DNA of 64,000 nucleotides from Herminiimonas sp. (GTDB lineage: Bacteria; Pseudomonadota; Gammaproteobacteria; Burkholderiales; Burkholderiaceae): contig NZ_JAURVN010000009.1 in NCBI RefSeq assembly GCF_030655415.1, positions 161,578 through 225,577 of the forward strand, given 5' to 3'. Made by a program: the position numbers and the translations under genes. The notes under the pieces were generated by a model that was given only the letters and a program-made list of their open reading frames with translations, searched no databases and was not told the origin of the DNA. Below are positions 54,766 through 63,399 of the stretch, in pieces. Position 1 is the stretch's first letter. Each line of letters begins with the position of its first letter.

Positions 54766-55086
54766 ATGACCGCAATCAGCGCGCAATTTGCATTGGCAGA
54801 CGTTAAGCCGGACATGGTTCTGTCAGATGATTTGCTTGATCCGCAAGGACAAGTCCTGCTGCCCAAGGGCGCGACGCTGACCGACCACACGATCGAATCA
54901 CTCCATAGACACGATGTGGTCTCCCTCAGAATCGTAATGGGCGAACTCACACCTGAGGAAGAAGCGATACAACGCGCACATTTCCAGGCTCGACTAGAGC
55001 GCCTATTCCGCAAATCGGACGACGAAAATGCCAACGGCTTGTTGCACAGCTACATTCGTACTTTTCGGCTGGGAGAAAAAGCATGA
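54766..55086 (+). CDS. Small protein with a DUF3391-like motif, coupled to the HDOD gene
   Basis: 106 residues. The first half (LADVKPDMVLSDDLLDPQGQVLLPKGATLTDHTIESLHRHDVVSLRI) resembles the short N-terminal beta-rich module found before HD-GYP domains. The second half is charged and helical. No membrane segment. Its stop overlaps the HDOD start by four bases (ATGA), so it is translationally coupled and may work as a detached regulatory module for that protein. That role is inferred. Confidence 0.72.
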   Translation: MTAISAQFALADVKPDMVLSDDLLDPQGQVLLPKGATLTDHTIESLHRHDVVSLRIVMGELTPEEEAIQRAHFQARLERLFRKSDDENANGLLHSYIRTFRLGEKA

Positions 55087-55958
55087 TGGAAAACCTGCCT
55101 GAACCCAACGTCTCCAAAGTACATTTCAATCAAGTGCTTGAGCAGATCCGCGATCTGCCTGCTCTACCGGCCATCGTGCAAGACTTGATGGCCAGCGTTG
55201 GCCCCGACGATATCGATATCAACGTCGTTACACGCAAGGTCATGCTCGATCAGGCACTTGCTGCCAAAACTTTGCGCTTTGCCAATTCATCGTTTTACGG
55301 CACGCAAACCAAGGTTACGACCATTCAACAAGCGATCACGCTAATTGGTGTGAACTCGGTACGACATGTAGTGACGGCCACCGCGCTGACCGGCTACTTC
55401 CCGACCAATAGCTGTGCCGGGCTGGATTTCATTTCCTTGTGGCGCCATGCGATTGCCACTGCGGTATGCGCACGCGTACTGGCACGACATCTGCATGTGA
55501 ATCAGGATTACGCTTTTACTGCAGGCCTGTTGCACGATATAGGCCGCCTGGTTTTGGCGACCTATTTCCGCCGTGAATATGAGGCGGTAATCGCCTATCG
55601 CAAGCTGCATGATTGCCAATGGCTGGAGGCTGAGCGAGCGGTGATGGGCGTAGATCATGCGATGGCGGGCGAAGCGCTCGCGGCACATTGGCATTTTTCC
55701 GATACGATTCGGTTTGCGATTGCAGGTCATCACGAGCCGGAAGGCCAAAAAGTGCATTCGCTGGCATCCATAGTGCATATTGCGAATGCGATTACGCATG
55801 CGCTGGATATGTCGGGAGTGGAAGATGACCTGGTGCCGCCGATTTCACAAGCATCGTGGGAAGGCCTGGGCTTGAGTGAAGAAATTTATCAACACGTATT
55901 CCTCGAAACAGAATTGCAATTCGATGAAGTAAGCCGTGTACTGCTGACTGAGAAATAG
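55083..55958 (+). CDS. HDOD-domain signalling protein
   Basis: 291 residues. The HDOD domain opens VLEQIRDLPALPAIVQDLMASV and has KTLRFANSSFYGTQTKVTTIQQAITLIGVNSVRHVVTATAL. It keeps a partial HD-like set: FTAGLLHDIGRLVL and AIAGHHEPEG. HDOD proteins are non-catalytic relatives of HD phosphohydrolases linked to chemotaxis and c-di-GMP signalling, but the HD pair (HDIGR) here means weak hydrolase activity cannot be excluded. GGGAG precedes the paired ATGs. Confidence 0.9.
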   Translation: MMENLPEPNVSKVHFNQVLEQIRDLPALPAIVQDLMASVGPDDIDINVVTRKVMLDQALAAKTLRFANSSFYGTQTKVTTIQQAITLIGVNSVRHVVTATALTGYFPTNSCAGLDFISLWRHAIATAVCARVLARHLHVNQDYAFTAGLLHDIGRLVLATYFRREYEAVIAYRKLHDCQWLEAERAVMGVDHAMAGEALAAHWHFSDTIRFAIAGHHEPEGQKVHSLASIVHIANAITHALDMSGVEDDLVPPISQASWEGLGLSEEIYQHVFLETELQFDEVSRVLLTEK

Positions 55959-55968
55959 AAAGAAGAAG

Positions 55969-56937
55969 TTGGAAGAAATTACGAGCTTCGGACAATCCGG
56001 ATATACGAGTAGCAAGCTGCATTTATTTGATGGCGTTACCGATACTGGCGTCGATGCATTACTCGCCCCTTGCACCGTATTACGCATTGCCGCTGATGAA
56101 GAGCTACCAAACACCCACGGTACAGAAGCCTGCGTCTATGTTGTATTGCGTGGTGCACTGATCAATTTTTTGGTTGCTGATAATAATCAACAACGCCGCA
56201 CCGATAAGATTTTGCCCGGCGAAAGCATAGGTGAATTATCGGTACTGGATGAAGCAGTTCCATCCAACACCATGACCGCGTTGGAAGAAACCGATCTGCT
56301 GGTTATTTCTTCGCGTCTGATGTGGAAGCTGATCGATGAAGTCGATGGCATCGCACGTAATCTGCTGCGCCAACTATCATTCCGCTTGCGTGCAGCGAAC
56401 GCACAATTACGCCGTCGCGAAAAAGTTGGTGAATTCTATCGCCAACTATCAATGATTGATGGCCTTACCAGTTTATACAATCGCGCATGGATGATAGATC
56501 GACTGCCGATCATGGTTGAAGAAGCCCATACCGCTGCTCGTCCGCTGTCACTGATCATGATCGATCTGGATTACTTCAAAAAATTCAACGATGTATATGG
56601 CCATCAGATGGGCGACGCGGCATTGCGCGTAGCAGCCGGGGTCTTGAGTGCTGCATTGCGTCCCAGCGATTTCGCCGTACGTTATGGCGGCGAAGAATTG
56701 ACCGTGATTTTGCCGGATAGCGACGCCGCAGCCGGCAAAATGGTAGCGCAGCGCCTGTGCGATCGCATGCGCCAAGCGATTGTCTTTGAAGATATGCGTC
56801 TGCCTCTGCCACACGTTACCGCGTCTTTTGGAGTCGCCACACTCACGGCTCATCATGGAGCCGAAGATTTGATTACCCGGGCCGATGCTGCCTTGTATCG
56901 CGCCAAGGAAGCTGGGCGCAATCAGATTTCATTCTAG
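55969..56937 (+). CDS. Cyclic-nucleotide-binding-like / GGDEF protein
   Basis: 322 residues. The N-terminal half is a cNMP-binding (CAP_ED-like) fold: CVYVVLRGALINFLV, LPGESIGELSVLDEAVPSNTMTALEETDLLVI. A helical linker leads to a GGDEF domain. The signature reads RYGGEELTVILPD: the last residue of GG(D/E)EF is Leu. RPSD supplies an RxxD site. Cyclase activity is plausible but less certain than for its neighbours. It starts at a TTG ten bases after the HDOD stop, so the two genes are almost surely co-transcribed. Confidence 0.87.
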   Translation: MEEITSFGQSGYTSSKLHLFDGVTDTGVDALLAPCTVLRIAADEELPNTHGTEACVYVVLRGALINFLVADNNQQRRTDKILPGESIGELSVLDEAVPSNTMTALEETDLLVISSRLMWKLIDEVDGIARNLLRQLSFRLRAANAQLRRREKVGEFYRQLSMIDGLTSLYNRAWMIDRLPIMVEEAHTAARPLSLIMIDLDYFKKFNDVYGHQMGDAALRVAAGVLSAALRPSDFAVRYGGEELTVILPDSDAAAGKMVAQRLCDRMRQAIVFEDMRLPLPHVTASFGVATLTAHHGAEDLITRADAALYRAKEAGRNQISF

Positions 56938-57004
56938 ATTTTAATTACGCGCTTTTTAGTTAAGAGTTTTAATTTAGCGCTTCATCACTTCATATTTTTT
57001 GACG

Positions 57005-58438
57005 ATGTCCAACCATACATTTCTCTGGCACGACTACGAAACCTTCGGCATCAACACGCGTCGCGATCGCCCGGCGCAATTCGCTGCGATCCGCACCGAT
57101 GCAGAACTAAATGAAATCGGCGAACCGGTGATGTTGTACTGCCAACCGGCCAACGACTTTTTGCCTGATCCACAATCGTGTTTGATTACTGGTATCACTC
57201 CGCAAGTTTGTCTGGAACGCGGTATACCCGAATATCAATTTGCCGCAGCGATTGAAAAACTGCTGTCAGAAACCGGCACTATAGGCGTTGGCTACAACAC
57301 GATACGTTTCGATGATGAAGTCACTCGCTTTATGTTCTGGCGCAATCTGATCGATCCGTACGCGCGCGAATGGCAAAACAGTTGCGGTCGCTGGGATATT
57401 CTCGATGTCGTGCGCACTGCCTACGCATTGCGCCCGGAAGGAATCAACTGGCCACGCCATCCTGACGGTCGCCCTAGCTTTAGACTGGAACAACTGACGG
57501 CCGAAAATGGCATCGCGCATGAAGCCGCGCATGATGCTTTATCTGACGTGCGCGCGACGATTGCGATGGCGCGCCTGATACGAGACCGTCAACCCAAGCT
57601 GTTTGATTTTTGCTTTGCCTTGCACAAGAAAGATAAGGTTGCAGCAGAAATTGGCCTGCCTTTGCGCCGTCCTTTTTTGCATATCACCGGCATGTTCCCA
57701 GCTGAACGCGGTTGCATAGGCATCGTATGGCCGCTAGCCGTACATCCAACCAACAAGAATGAAGTCATTGTCTGGGATCTGTCTGCAGACCCAAGCGAAC
57801 TCGCATCGCTGGATGCAGAGACAATCCGTACCCGCATGTTCACCAAATCAGATGCATTGCCGGAAGGTGTCAGTCGCCTGCCGATCAAATCCATCCATTT
57901 GAACAAATCGCCGGTCGTAATCAACAATTTGAAAACCTTGTCGCCGGAAATGACTGCACAGTGGGGCCTCGATGTTGCCACCGCCTTGCGTCATGCAGAG
58001 ATTGCCGCGCAAACGCCAGACATGTCGGCAATCTGGCAAGACGTCTTTCACAGACCGCAAGAAGATACGCCAGACGTCGATGAAGATTTATATGGCGGCT
58101 TTGTTGGAAACAACGATAGACGTTTGCTACAAGAATTGCGCGCCTTGTCACCTGAAGCAATGGCCACCGCTAATCCGAGTTTTAGTGATGCGCGGCTGGA
58201 AGAAATTTTCTGGCGCTATCGTGCGCGCAACTTTCCACACACGCTTTCTGCAGAAGAAGTGCAACGTTGGGAAGAACATCGATCAGCACGACTCTTCGAT
58301 GGCGAAGGCGGCGCACGAACAATCGAAAAACTATTTTCTGAGATTGATCAGTTGTCAGAGACAGCCGATGAACGCGGCGAAGAAATACTTGGTGCCTTGT
58401 ATGACTATGCAGAATCAATTGCACCTGTACGTGACTAA
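57005..58438 (+). CDS. sbcB: Exodeoxyribonuclease I
   Basis: 477 residues, matching E. coli ExoI in length. The DEDDh exonuclease opens FLWHDYETFGINTRRDRPAQFAAIRTD, with NTIRFDDEVTRFMFWRN and AHDALSDVRATIAMARLI (His/Asp). The SH3-like and C-terminal domains follow. It degrades single-stranded DNA 3' to 5' in recombination and mismatch repair. The ATG at 57005 is preferred to a TTG six bases earlier. Confidence 0.96.
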   Translation: MSNHTFLWHDYETFGINTRRDRPAQFAAIRTDAELNEIGEPVMLYCQPANDFLPDPQSCLITGITPQVCLERGIPEYQFAAAIEKLLSETGTIGVGYNTIRFDDEVTRFMFWRNLIDPYAREWQNSCGRWDILDVVRTAYALRPEGINWPRHPDGRPSFRLEQLTAENGIAHEAAHDALSDVRATIAMARLIRDRQPKLFDFCFALHKKDKVAAEIGLPLRRPFLHITGMFPAERGCIGIVWPLAVHPTNKNEVIVWDLSADPSELASLDAETIRTRMFTKSDALPEGVSRLPIKSIHLNKSPVVINNLKTLSPEMTAQWGLDVATALRHAEIAAQTPDMSAIWQDVFHRPQEDTPDVDEDLYGGFVGNNDRRLLQELRALSPEAMATANPSFSDARLEEIFWRYRARNFPHTLSAEEVQRWEEHRSARLFDGEGGARTIEKLFSEIDQLSETADERGEEILGALYDYAESIAPVRD

Positions 58439-58608
58439 TTAATACGCGATTGATGCCTGGCGAGAAACAAACCACTAACATCGCTTTTATTCATCACCGT
58501 GTGAGCCACTTTGCATAAATTATCACCAGCAATGGACAGTATAATTGTCGCGCACTCGAGGCGATACGCTGACAAATACATGATGTCGTCCTGCAACCGG
58601 AGATAAAA

Positions 58609-58995
58609 ATGAATCTTGCTTATTGGTGTGTATTGGCAGCTGGCATCATGCCGGTAGCGACAGTTGGAATCGCCAAATGGAGTAGACGGGATTACGACAA
58701 TTCTGAACCGCTTGGCTGGCTGGAAAAACAAAAAGGCGTACGACGCCGTGCAGACTCAGCACATCGTAATCATTTTGAGGCATTTCCATTTTTTGCCGCA
58801 GGTGTTCTGATTGCGCAGCAACTGCACGCACCGCAGAATTCGACTGATATGCTGGCGATAGCATTTATTGCCTCACGCATCGTGTACACCTGGTTGTATC
58901 TAACGGATCGTTCAACCTTGCGTTCCGTGTCATGGTTCATCGGTTATCTGAGTGTAGTCGGCTTGTTTTTAATCGCTGCGTTTCAAGGAAGCTGA
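58609..58995 (+). CDS. MAPEG-family membrane protein
   Basis: 128 residues with four membrane helices. It shows the MAPEG pattern: AYWCVLAAGIMPVATVGIAKW, RADSAHRNHFEAFPFFAAGVLIAQQL (the conserved N-x-x-E-x-F helix) and ASRIVYTWLYLTDRSTLRSVSW. The eukaryotic members conjugate glutathione or make eicosanoids; the bacterial function is unknown. GGAG precedes the ATG. Confidence 0.88.
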   Translation: MNLAYWCVLAAGIMPVATVGIAKWSRRDYDNSEPLGWLEKQKGVRRRADSAHRNHFEAFPFFAAGVLIAQQLHAPQNSTDMLAIAFIASRIVYTWLYLTDRSTLRSVSWFIGYLSVVGLFLIAAFQGS

Positions 58996-59046
58996 TCGCT
59001 AAAACGTAGCCTGATTTAATTTCTTATTCATTCGTTTTTAATTCTT

Positions 59047-59322
59047 ATGTCACAAGATCAAACATTTCAAATCCTGCACGATTCACTGAATGCCGTACGT
59101 GAAAACAAGCTGGGCATCAACGAGTTTTGCCAACTCTGGCGTTCGCAATCCGCATTGCTGAGTTCACTGCCGGCACGCTATAACGAAGTCATGGAAGATT
59201 TGTTGAGTCGACTAGAAGCCGGAAGTTTATTCACTGAAGAAAGCTGCTCATTCAGTCAAATCGATTTATTGGCAACGCTGGATGTCTGGCTGGAAACAGC
59301 GCGTCAATCACAGTCAAAATAG
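59047..59322 (+). CDS. Small hypothetical protein
   Basis: 91 residues, largely helical (FQILHDSLNAVRENKLGINEFCQLWRSQSALLSSL, YNEVMEDLLSRLEAG). Soluble, no signal peptide, family not recognised. There is no clear ribosome site before the ATG. Kept because its codon use and acidic helical composition look protein-like, and it fills the space between MAPEG and the S4 gene in the same direction. Confidence 0.55.
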   Translation: MSQDQTFQILHDSLNAVRENKLGINEFCQLWRSQSALLSSLPARYNEVMEDLLSRLEAGSLFTEESCSFSQIDLLATLDVWLETARQSQSK

Positions 59323-59381
59323 ATCGCGTTATATCAATCTACTTAGCCGCACTCCCACCCAACTTTTAACAAGCAGAAGCC

Positions 59382-59603
59382 ATGCAACAACTTGAATTTG
59401 AATTGAATGACGAATACGTCGAATTGAACCAGTTACTGAAACTGGTCGGCGTCTGCGATAGCGGCGGCGCTGGCAAGATGATAGTCGCCAGCGGCAAGGT
59501 AAAAGTGGATGGTCAAACTGAACTGCGCAAAACCTGCAAGATTCGTTCGGGGCAAGTCGTTGCGCTGGGTGATGTGCGCATCAAGGTACTGGCACCGACC
59601 TAA
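59382..59603 (+). CDS. S4-domain RNA-binding protein (YbcJ-like)
   Basis: 73 residues, nearly all one S4 domain: FELNDEYVELNQLLKLVGVCDSGGAGKMIVASGKVKVDGQTELRKTCKIRSGQVVALGDVRIKV. YbcJ-type proteins bind structured RNA and are thought to be ribosome-linked. A 12-base perfect hairpin follows the stop. Confidence 0.9.
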   Translation: MQQLEFELNDEYVELNQLLKLVGVCDSGGAGKMIVASGKVKVDGQTELRKTCKIRSGQVVALGDVRIKVLAPT

Positions 59604-59613
59604 GTGCACCATA

Positions 59614-59646
59614 CAGTTACTGCTCTTAGTCTTTGAGCAGTAACTG
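59614..59646. terminator. 12-base perfect hairpin between convergent genes
   Basis: CAGTTACTGCTC (59614-59625) and its complement (59635-59646) with a nine-base loop, ten bases past the S4 stop and 70 bases past the chemoreceptor stop on the other strand. No U run on either side, so it is probably a 3'-end hairpin for one or both genes. Confidence 0.5.
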
Positions 59647-59716
59647 ATGATTTCTTATTCATTTCGATTTGATGCAGCATTAACGCGAAATTCTTTATAG
59701 CCCAGCATTCCTAGAC

Positions 59717-61816
59717 TCAACGGCGTCGATTCGCAACTGCCAGTAGCTTCTTTTGACGCTGCACCGGCAAACTCACTCTCATCTTTTCATTGGTCACGCT
59801 CAACGTGCGCTTCGCTAGCGACAAGACGTTGTTGTGAGTATGTTGAGAGTCCGTTATCGCAACATCGCTGCGACCGTCATTCGCTAATTTGAAGACGGCA
59901 ACTGTCTCTGATAATTTGAGCGTTTGCTCGCGCATACTTTCTGCTGCAGCCGCAGCTTCCTCAACCAATGCTGCATTCTGCTGCGTGATGTCATCCATCT
60001 GGCCCAGTGCTTGATTGATATGTTCAATGCCGGTTTGCTGCTCAGAACTGGCTGCAGTAATTTCTTCCATGATGGTGGTAACGCGACTGATGGAATCCAC
60101 AATTTCATCCATTGTTTTGCCGGCGCTATCTGCCTGCTTGCTGCCTATCTCTACCTTCTCAACAGAGTCGGCGATCAAAGCCTTGATCTCCTTGGCGGCC
60201 GTCGCGCTACGCTGCGCTAAATTGCGCACTTCGGCTGCCACCACTGCGAAGCCTTTGCCCTGCTCGCCGGCACGCGCTGCCTCTACCGCAGCATTCAATG
60301 CCAGGATATTGGTTTGAAATGCGATGCTATCGACGACGCCGATGATGTCACTGATCTCTCGCGATGATTGTTGTATCGCGTGCATGGTATCCACGACTTG
60401 AGACACCACTGCGCCACCCTGCTCTGCGATGCTTGAAGCTGTCTTGGCGAGCTTATTCGCATGCTGTGCGTGCGTTGCGTTCTGTCTAACGGTACTGGTC
60501 AACTCCTCCATCGCGGCAGAAGTTTCTTCCAATGAGCTGGCTTGTTCTTCGGTACGCGTAGACAGATTGAAGTTGCCGGTTGCTATTTCATTCGAGGCCA
60601 ATGCAATCGTATCGCTACCCGAACGCACTTGCGCAACCAGATGTGTCAAACCATCACTCATGCCGCCAAATTCATTCAGCAATTGCGCGATCTCATCTTT
60701 GCCGTGCGAACTGGTTTTCTTGCTGAGATCACCTGATGCTACGCGTTTGACCGCGGCGCTCAAGCGTTGCACTTCTGTCGAGAACGATACATAAAATCCG
60801 AGCAGAAAATATGCAGCGATTAACAATACAGAAAAGATCGCCAACATAATCATGTTGCGATTGAACGCATCTTTCTCTATCCGTTGCTCAAGCAATTGCG
60901 TTAGCAAATCGGCTGAAGTATCTGCTGCTGCATACAAGCCATCTATGCTGATATGACCTGCGTCAAAAAATGCGTTCCCTGAGGTTTGATCCAAGGTATT
61001 CAATACTTCATTCTTGGCTCTATCCAAATAACTTATAGCGATGGGAATCGCTGCCTGCGCGGATGCCATTTGCTGCGCGAGCTGCGGATCTTCATGTAGC
61101 AGCATGGCGATCTTGCCCGGAATCTCTGCCAGATCGCGACGTGCCAGCAATACTGTCGAACCGAGCAGTACTTCTTCATTCGCTTCCATCAGGCCGCTGT
61201 CGATGTAAGCAGCACCGCGCCCTGCGACTTCGGACAGGCCTTCAGTAACCCGCGGGAAATCATTGCTAAATAATTCAGCCAGATAAGAAGTTGTTCCTTC
61301 TGGATCATGTGTGAGCTTGCTACGGTCGGCAATCAATGTATTGAATCGATAAAGCTGCGCAATTAATGCCGTATGTTCATCGTAGATTTTTCTATCTTTT
61401 GCGCTGGCAAACTTACTTTGCAATGTGGTCCAGCTAGTTTGGATTTCCTTCCATGCATCGCCTTCATACAAAGCTGGTTCTGTACTACGCATAGCATCAA
61501 AAAAAGTGATTTCCTGATTGATGTCCTTTTGCGTTTGCTGCGCCTTTTGTTCAGCGCTTGCATTGCCCATGATGAACATGTGCTGGAAGGCGCGATGCTT
61601 CTGAGTCAGCTGAATGATTTTCTGAATCTTGCTTACGTGACTAACACCCAAGCGTTCCTGCTGTGTAAAAGCGATGGATTTATCCAATTCGCTCAGCAAC
61701 AAAAAGGTCGCAAACAATAAGGGCGTAACGAAAATAATCGTCAATACGACAAACTTGGGCAACAGGCGCAGGCGCTGCATGAGTTTGACCGCAGGTGTCA
61801 GGAAGACATTTTTCAT
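59717..61816 (-). CDS. Methyl-accepting chemotaxis protein
   Basis: 699 residues. A membrane helix (about 21-42) and a large periplasmic helical sensor (about 45-325) rich in Gln/Ala/Asp, perhaps related to nitrate/nitrite-sensing (NIT-like) modules, are followed by a second helix (about 326-350), a HAMP domain and the signalling domain. The hairpin tip is canonical: [53 protein letters not shown]. Several Glu/Gln pairs could be methylated. There is no C-terminal CheR pentapeptide; the tail is basic ([14 protein letters not shown]). The ligand is unknown. Confidence 0.93.
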   Translation of the reverse strand: MKNVFLTPAVKLMQRLRLLPKFVVLTIIFVTPLLFATFLLLSELDKSIAFTQQERLGVSHVSKIQKIIQLTQKHRAFQHMFIMGNASAEQKAQQTQKDINQEITFFDAMRSTEPALYEGDAWKEIQTSWTTLQSKFASAKDRKIYDEHTALIAQLYRFNTLIADRSKLTHDPEGTTSYLAELFSNDFPRVTEGLSEVAGRGAAYIDSGLMEANEEVLLGSTVLLARRDLAEIPGKIAMLLHEDPQLAQQMASAQAAIPIAISYLDRAKNEVLNTLDQTSGNAFFDAGHISIDGLYAAADTSADLLTQLLEQRIEKDAFNRNMIMLAIFSVLLIAAYFLLGFYVSFSTEVQRLSAAVKRVASGDLSKKTSSHGKDEIAQLLNEFGGMSDGLTHLVAQVRSGSDTIALASNEIATGNFNLSTRTEEQASSLEETSAAMEELTSTVRQNATHAQHANKLAKTASSIAEQGGAVVSQVVDTMHAIQQSSREISDIIGVVDSIAFQTNILALNAAVEAARAGEQGKGFAVVAAEVRNLAQRSATAAKEIKALIADSVEKVEIGSKQADSAGKTMDEIVDSISRVTTIMEEITAASSEQQTGIEHINQALGQMDDITQQNAALVEEAAAAAESMREQTLKLSETVAVFKLANDGRSDVAITDSQHTHNNVLSLAKRTLSVTNEKMRVSLPVQRQKKLLAVANRRR

Positions 61817-62013
61817 TGTGTACTTTCAGATGGCGATGCCGAGTGATGCGAGGTGCTTGATTTGCCTAAATTCGATCCTGATAGACAAGGATGAAATAGA
61901 CACGCATAGTTTCTTTGGCGCAATTTTGGCTGTGAAATATGACGACTTGATGAATTGCCGTTTTGCTCAGATCATGCTTGATCAACCGCAGCAAGATGCT
62001 TTGCCATGGGACA

Positions 62014-62622
62014 ATGATGGCTATGAAGCCTTTTGAAAAGTTGATATTCGTCGATCTGGAAACCACAGGTGCAAACCTGGTCAACGATCGCATTACCGAA
62101 ATCGGTATCGTCGCAGTTCACCTGGATGGTGAAGTTGAGCGCTGGTCCAGCTTCGTCAATCCTGGTCGGCCTATACCGTACTTCATCCAGAATCTGACCG
62201 GCATCAGCGATGACATGGTCGAGACAGCACCGTCCTTTGAATTACTGGCCGATGGCGTGCGTGAACGATTGGCTGACGGTTTGTTTATTGCGCATAACGC
62301 GCGCTTCGATTACGGCTTTTTGCATCATGCGTTTGCTCGTTCCGGCCATGCATTGCAGTCCGAAACCCTGTGCACCGTCAAACTATCACGCGCGCTGTTC
62401 CCGGAAGAAAAGCGACACAATCTGGACACGCTGATAGAGCGACACGGTTTGATACCCGAGGCGCGCCATCGTGCTTTGGCTGATGCTGATTTGCTGTGGC
62501 AGTTTTGGGGGAAGTTGATACGCGATATGCCGCAAGAGACACTAATAAACACGGTCAAAAAACTGCGGCAACGGCCAAATTTGATTGCGCCGTCCGACCT
62601 ACCGTACGCAGAATCGAATTAG
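62014..62622 (+). CDS. DnaQ-like 3'-5' exonuclease
   Basis: About 202 residues, starting near MMAMKPFEKLIFVDLETTG. DEDDh motifs are intact: VDLETTGANLVNDRITEIG, FIAHNARFDYGFLHHAFA and HRALADADLLWQFWGK (His...Asp). Like the proofreading epsilon subunit of DNA polymerase III, but with a different C-terminus (DTLIERHGLIPE). Its context is a repair or RNase T-like nuclease rather than the replicative subunit. Three ATGs at 62014, 62017 and 62023 are possible starts. Confidence 0.9.
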   Translation: MMAMKPFEKLIFVDLETTGANLVNDRITEIGIVAVHLDGEVERWSSFVNPGRPIPYFIQNLTGISDDMVETAPSFELLADGVRERLADGLFIAHNARFDYGFLHHAFARSGHALQSETLCTVKLSRALFPEEKRHNLDTLIERHGLIPEARHRALADADLLWQFWGKLIRDMPQETLINTVKKLRQRPNLIAPSDLPYAESN

Positions 62623-62714
62623 CAATCGGCATCGCCCTGATGCTATGCTTTCAATATAAATTTGCGATCAATTCCAACGACCAATTATAAGAAGCAAAGA
62701 AAGACACTAGACCA

Positions 62715-63359
62715 ATGACAAAACTCATCTACATCGCCGATCCTATGTGTTCATGGTGCTACGGCTTTGGACCGGAATTGACGACACTGCGCGACGGCAT
62801 TCCTGAATTACGTTTCGAAGTCGTCCTCGGCGGCCTGCGTGCGTACAACAAGGAGTTGATGGATGAGGCGTTGAAGACAACGCTGTTGTCGCATTGGGAA
62901 AAAGTGGCAGAGACAAGTGGCTTGCCATTTTCGGATGAAGCTTTGTCGGGCAAGGATTTTATTTACGACACTGAACCGGCTTGTCGTGCCGTCGTCGCGG
63001 CGCGCATGCTGGCTCCAGATGTTGCACTCGATGTGTTTCATGCGATTCAGCATGGCTTTTACGCAGAGGCTCTGGATGTGACCAAGGGCGATGTCTTGGC
63101 AAAAATCAGCGTTGCTGTTTTGAATAAAGCGGGTATCACTATCAGCGAGGAGGATTTTCTCGCAACATGGTCATCGGAAGATGCGATTACGTCTACGAAT
63201 AATGATTTTCAGCAGATGCAACGTTGGGGCGTAACCGGCTTCCCTACCTTGGTATTTGAACGTTCCGGCGAGCTGTATCTTGTGACGTCAGGCTTCGCAC
63301 GTACTGAGGTATTGGTTGAGCGCTTGCAGGCATTGGTCGATCAAACATCGGACTCTTGA
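62715..63359 (+). CDS. DsbA-family thioredoxin-fold protein
   Basis: 214 residues without a signal peptide. The active-site motif DPMC12-S-W-C15 is at the N-terminus, and the C-terminal cis-Pro loop is GVTGFPTLVFE. The DsbA helical insertion lies between. It is a cytoplasmic DsbA/FrnE-like oxidoreductase or GST-kappa relative; the electron partner is unknown. It converges on the PhaB-like gene, with a hairpin between. Confidence 0.85.
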   Translation: MTKLIYIADPMCSWCYGFGPELTTLRDGIPELRFEVVLGGLRAYNKELMDEALKTTLLSHWEKVAETSGLPFSDEALSGKDFIYDTEPACRAVVAARMLAPDVALDVFHAIQHGFYAEALDVTKGDVLAKISVAVLNKAGITISEEDFLATWSSEDAITSTNNDFQQMQRWGVTGFPTLVFERSGELYLVTSGFARTEVLVERLQALVDQTSDS

Positions 63360-63361
63360 TC

Positions 63362-63392
63362 AAAAAATTGGCCGATTCACGATCGGCCAATT
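63362..63392 (-). terminator. Terminator shared by the PhaB-like and DsbA-family genes
   Basis: Perfect 11-base stem AATTGGCCGAT / ATCGGCCAATT with a five-base loop. On the minus strand it ends in a run of Ts, so it terminates the PhaB-like gene 8 bases past its stop; on the plus strand it is only a stem. Confidence 0.85.
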
Positions 63393-63399
63393 CTCCGCA

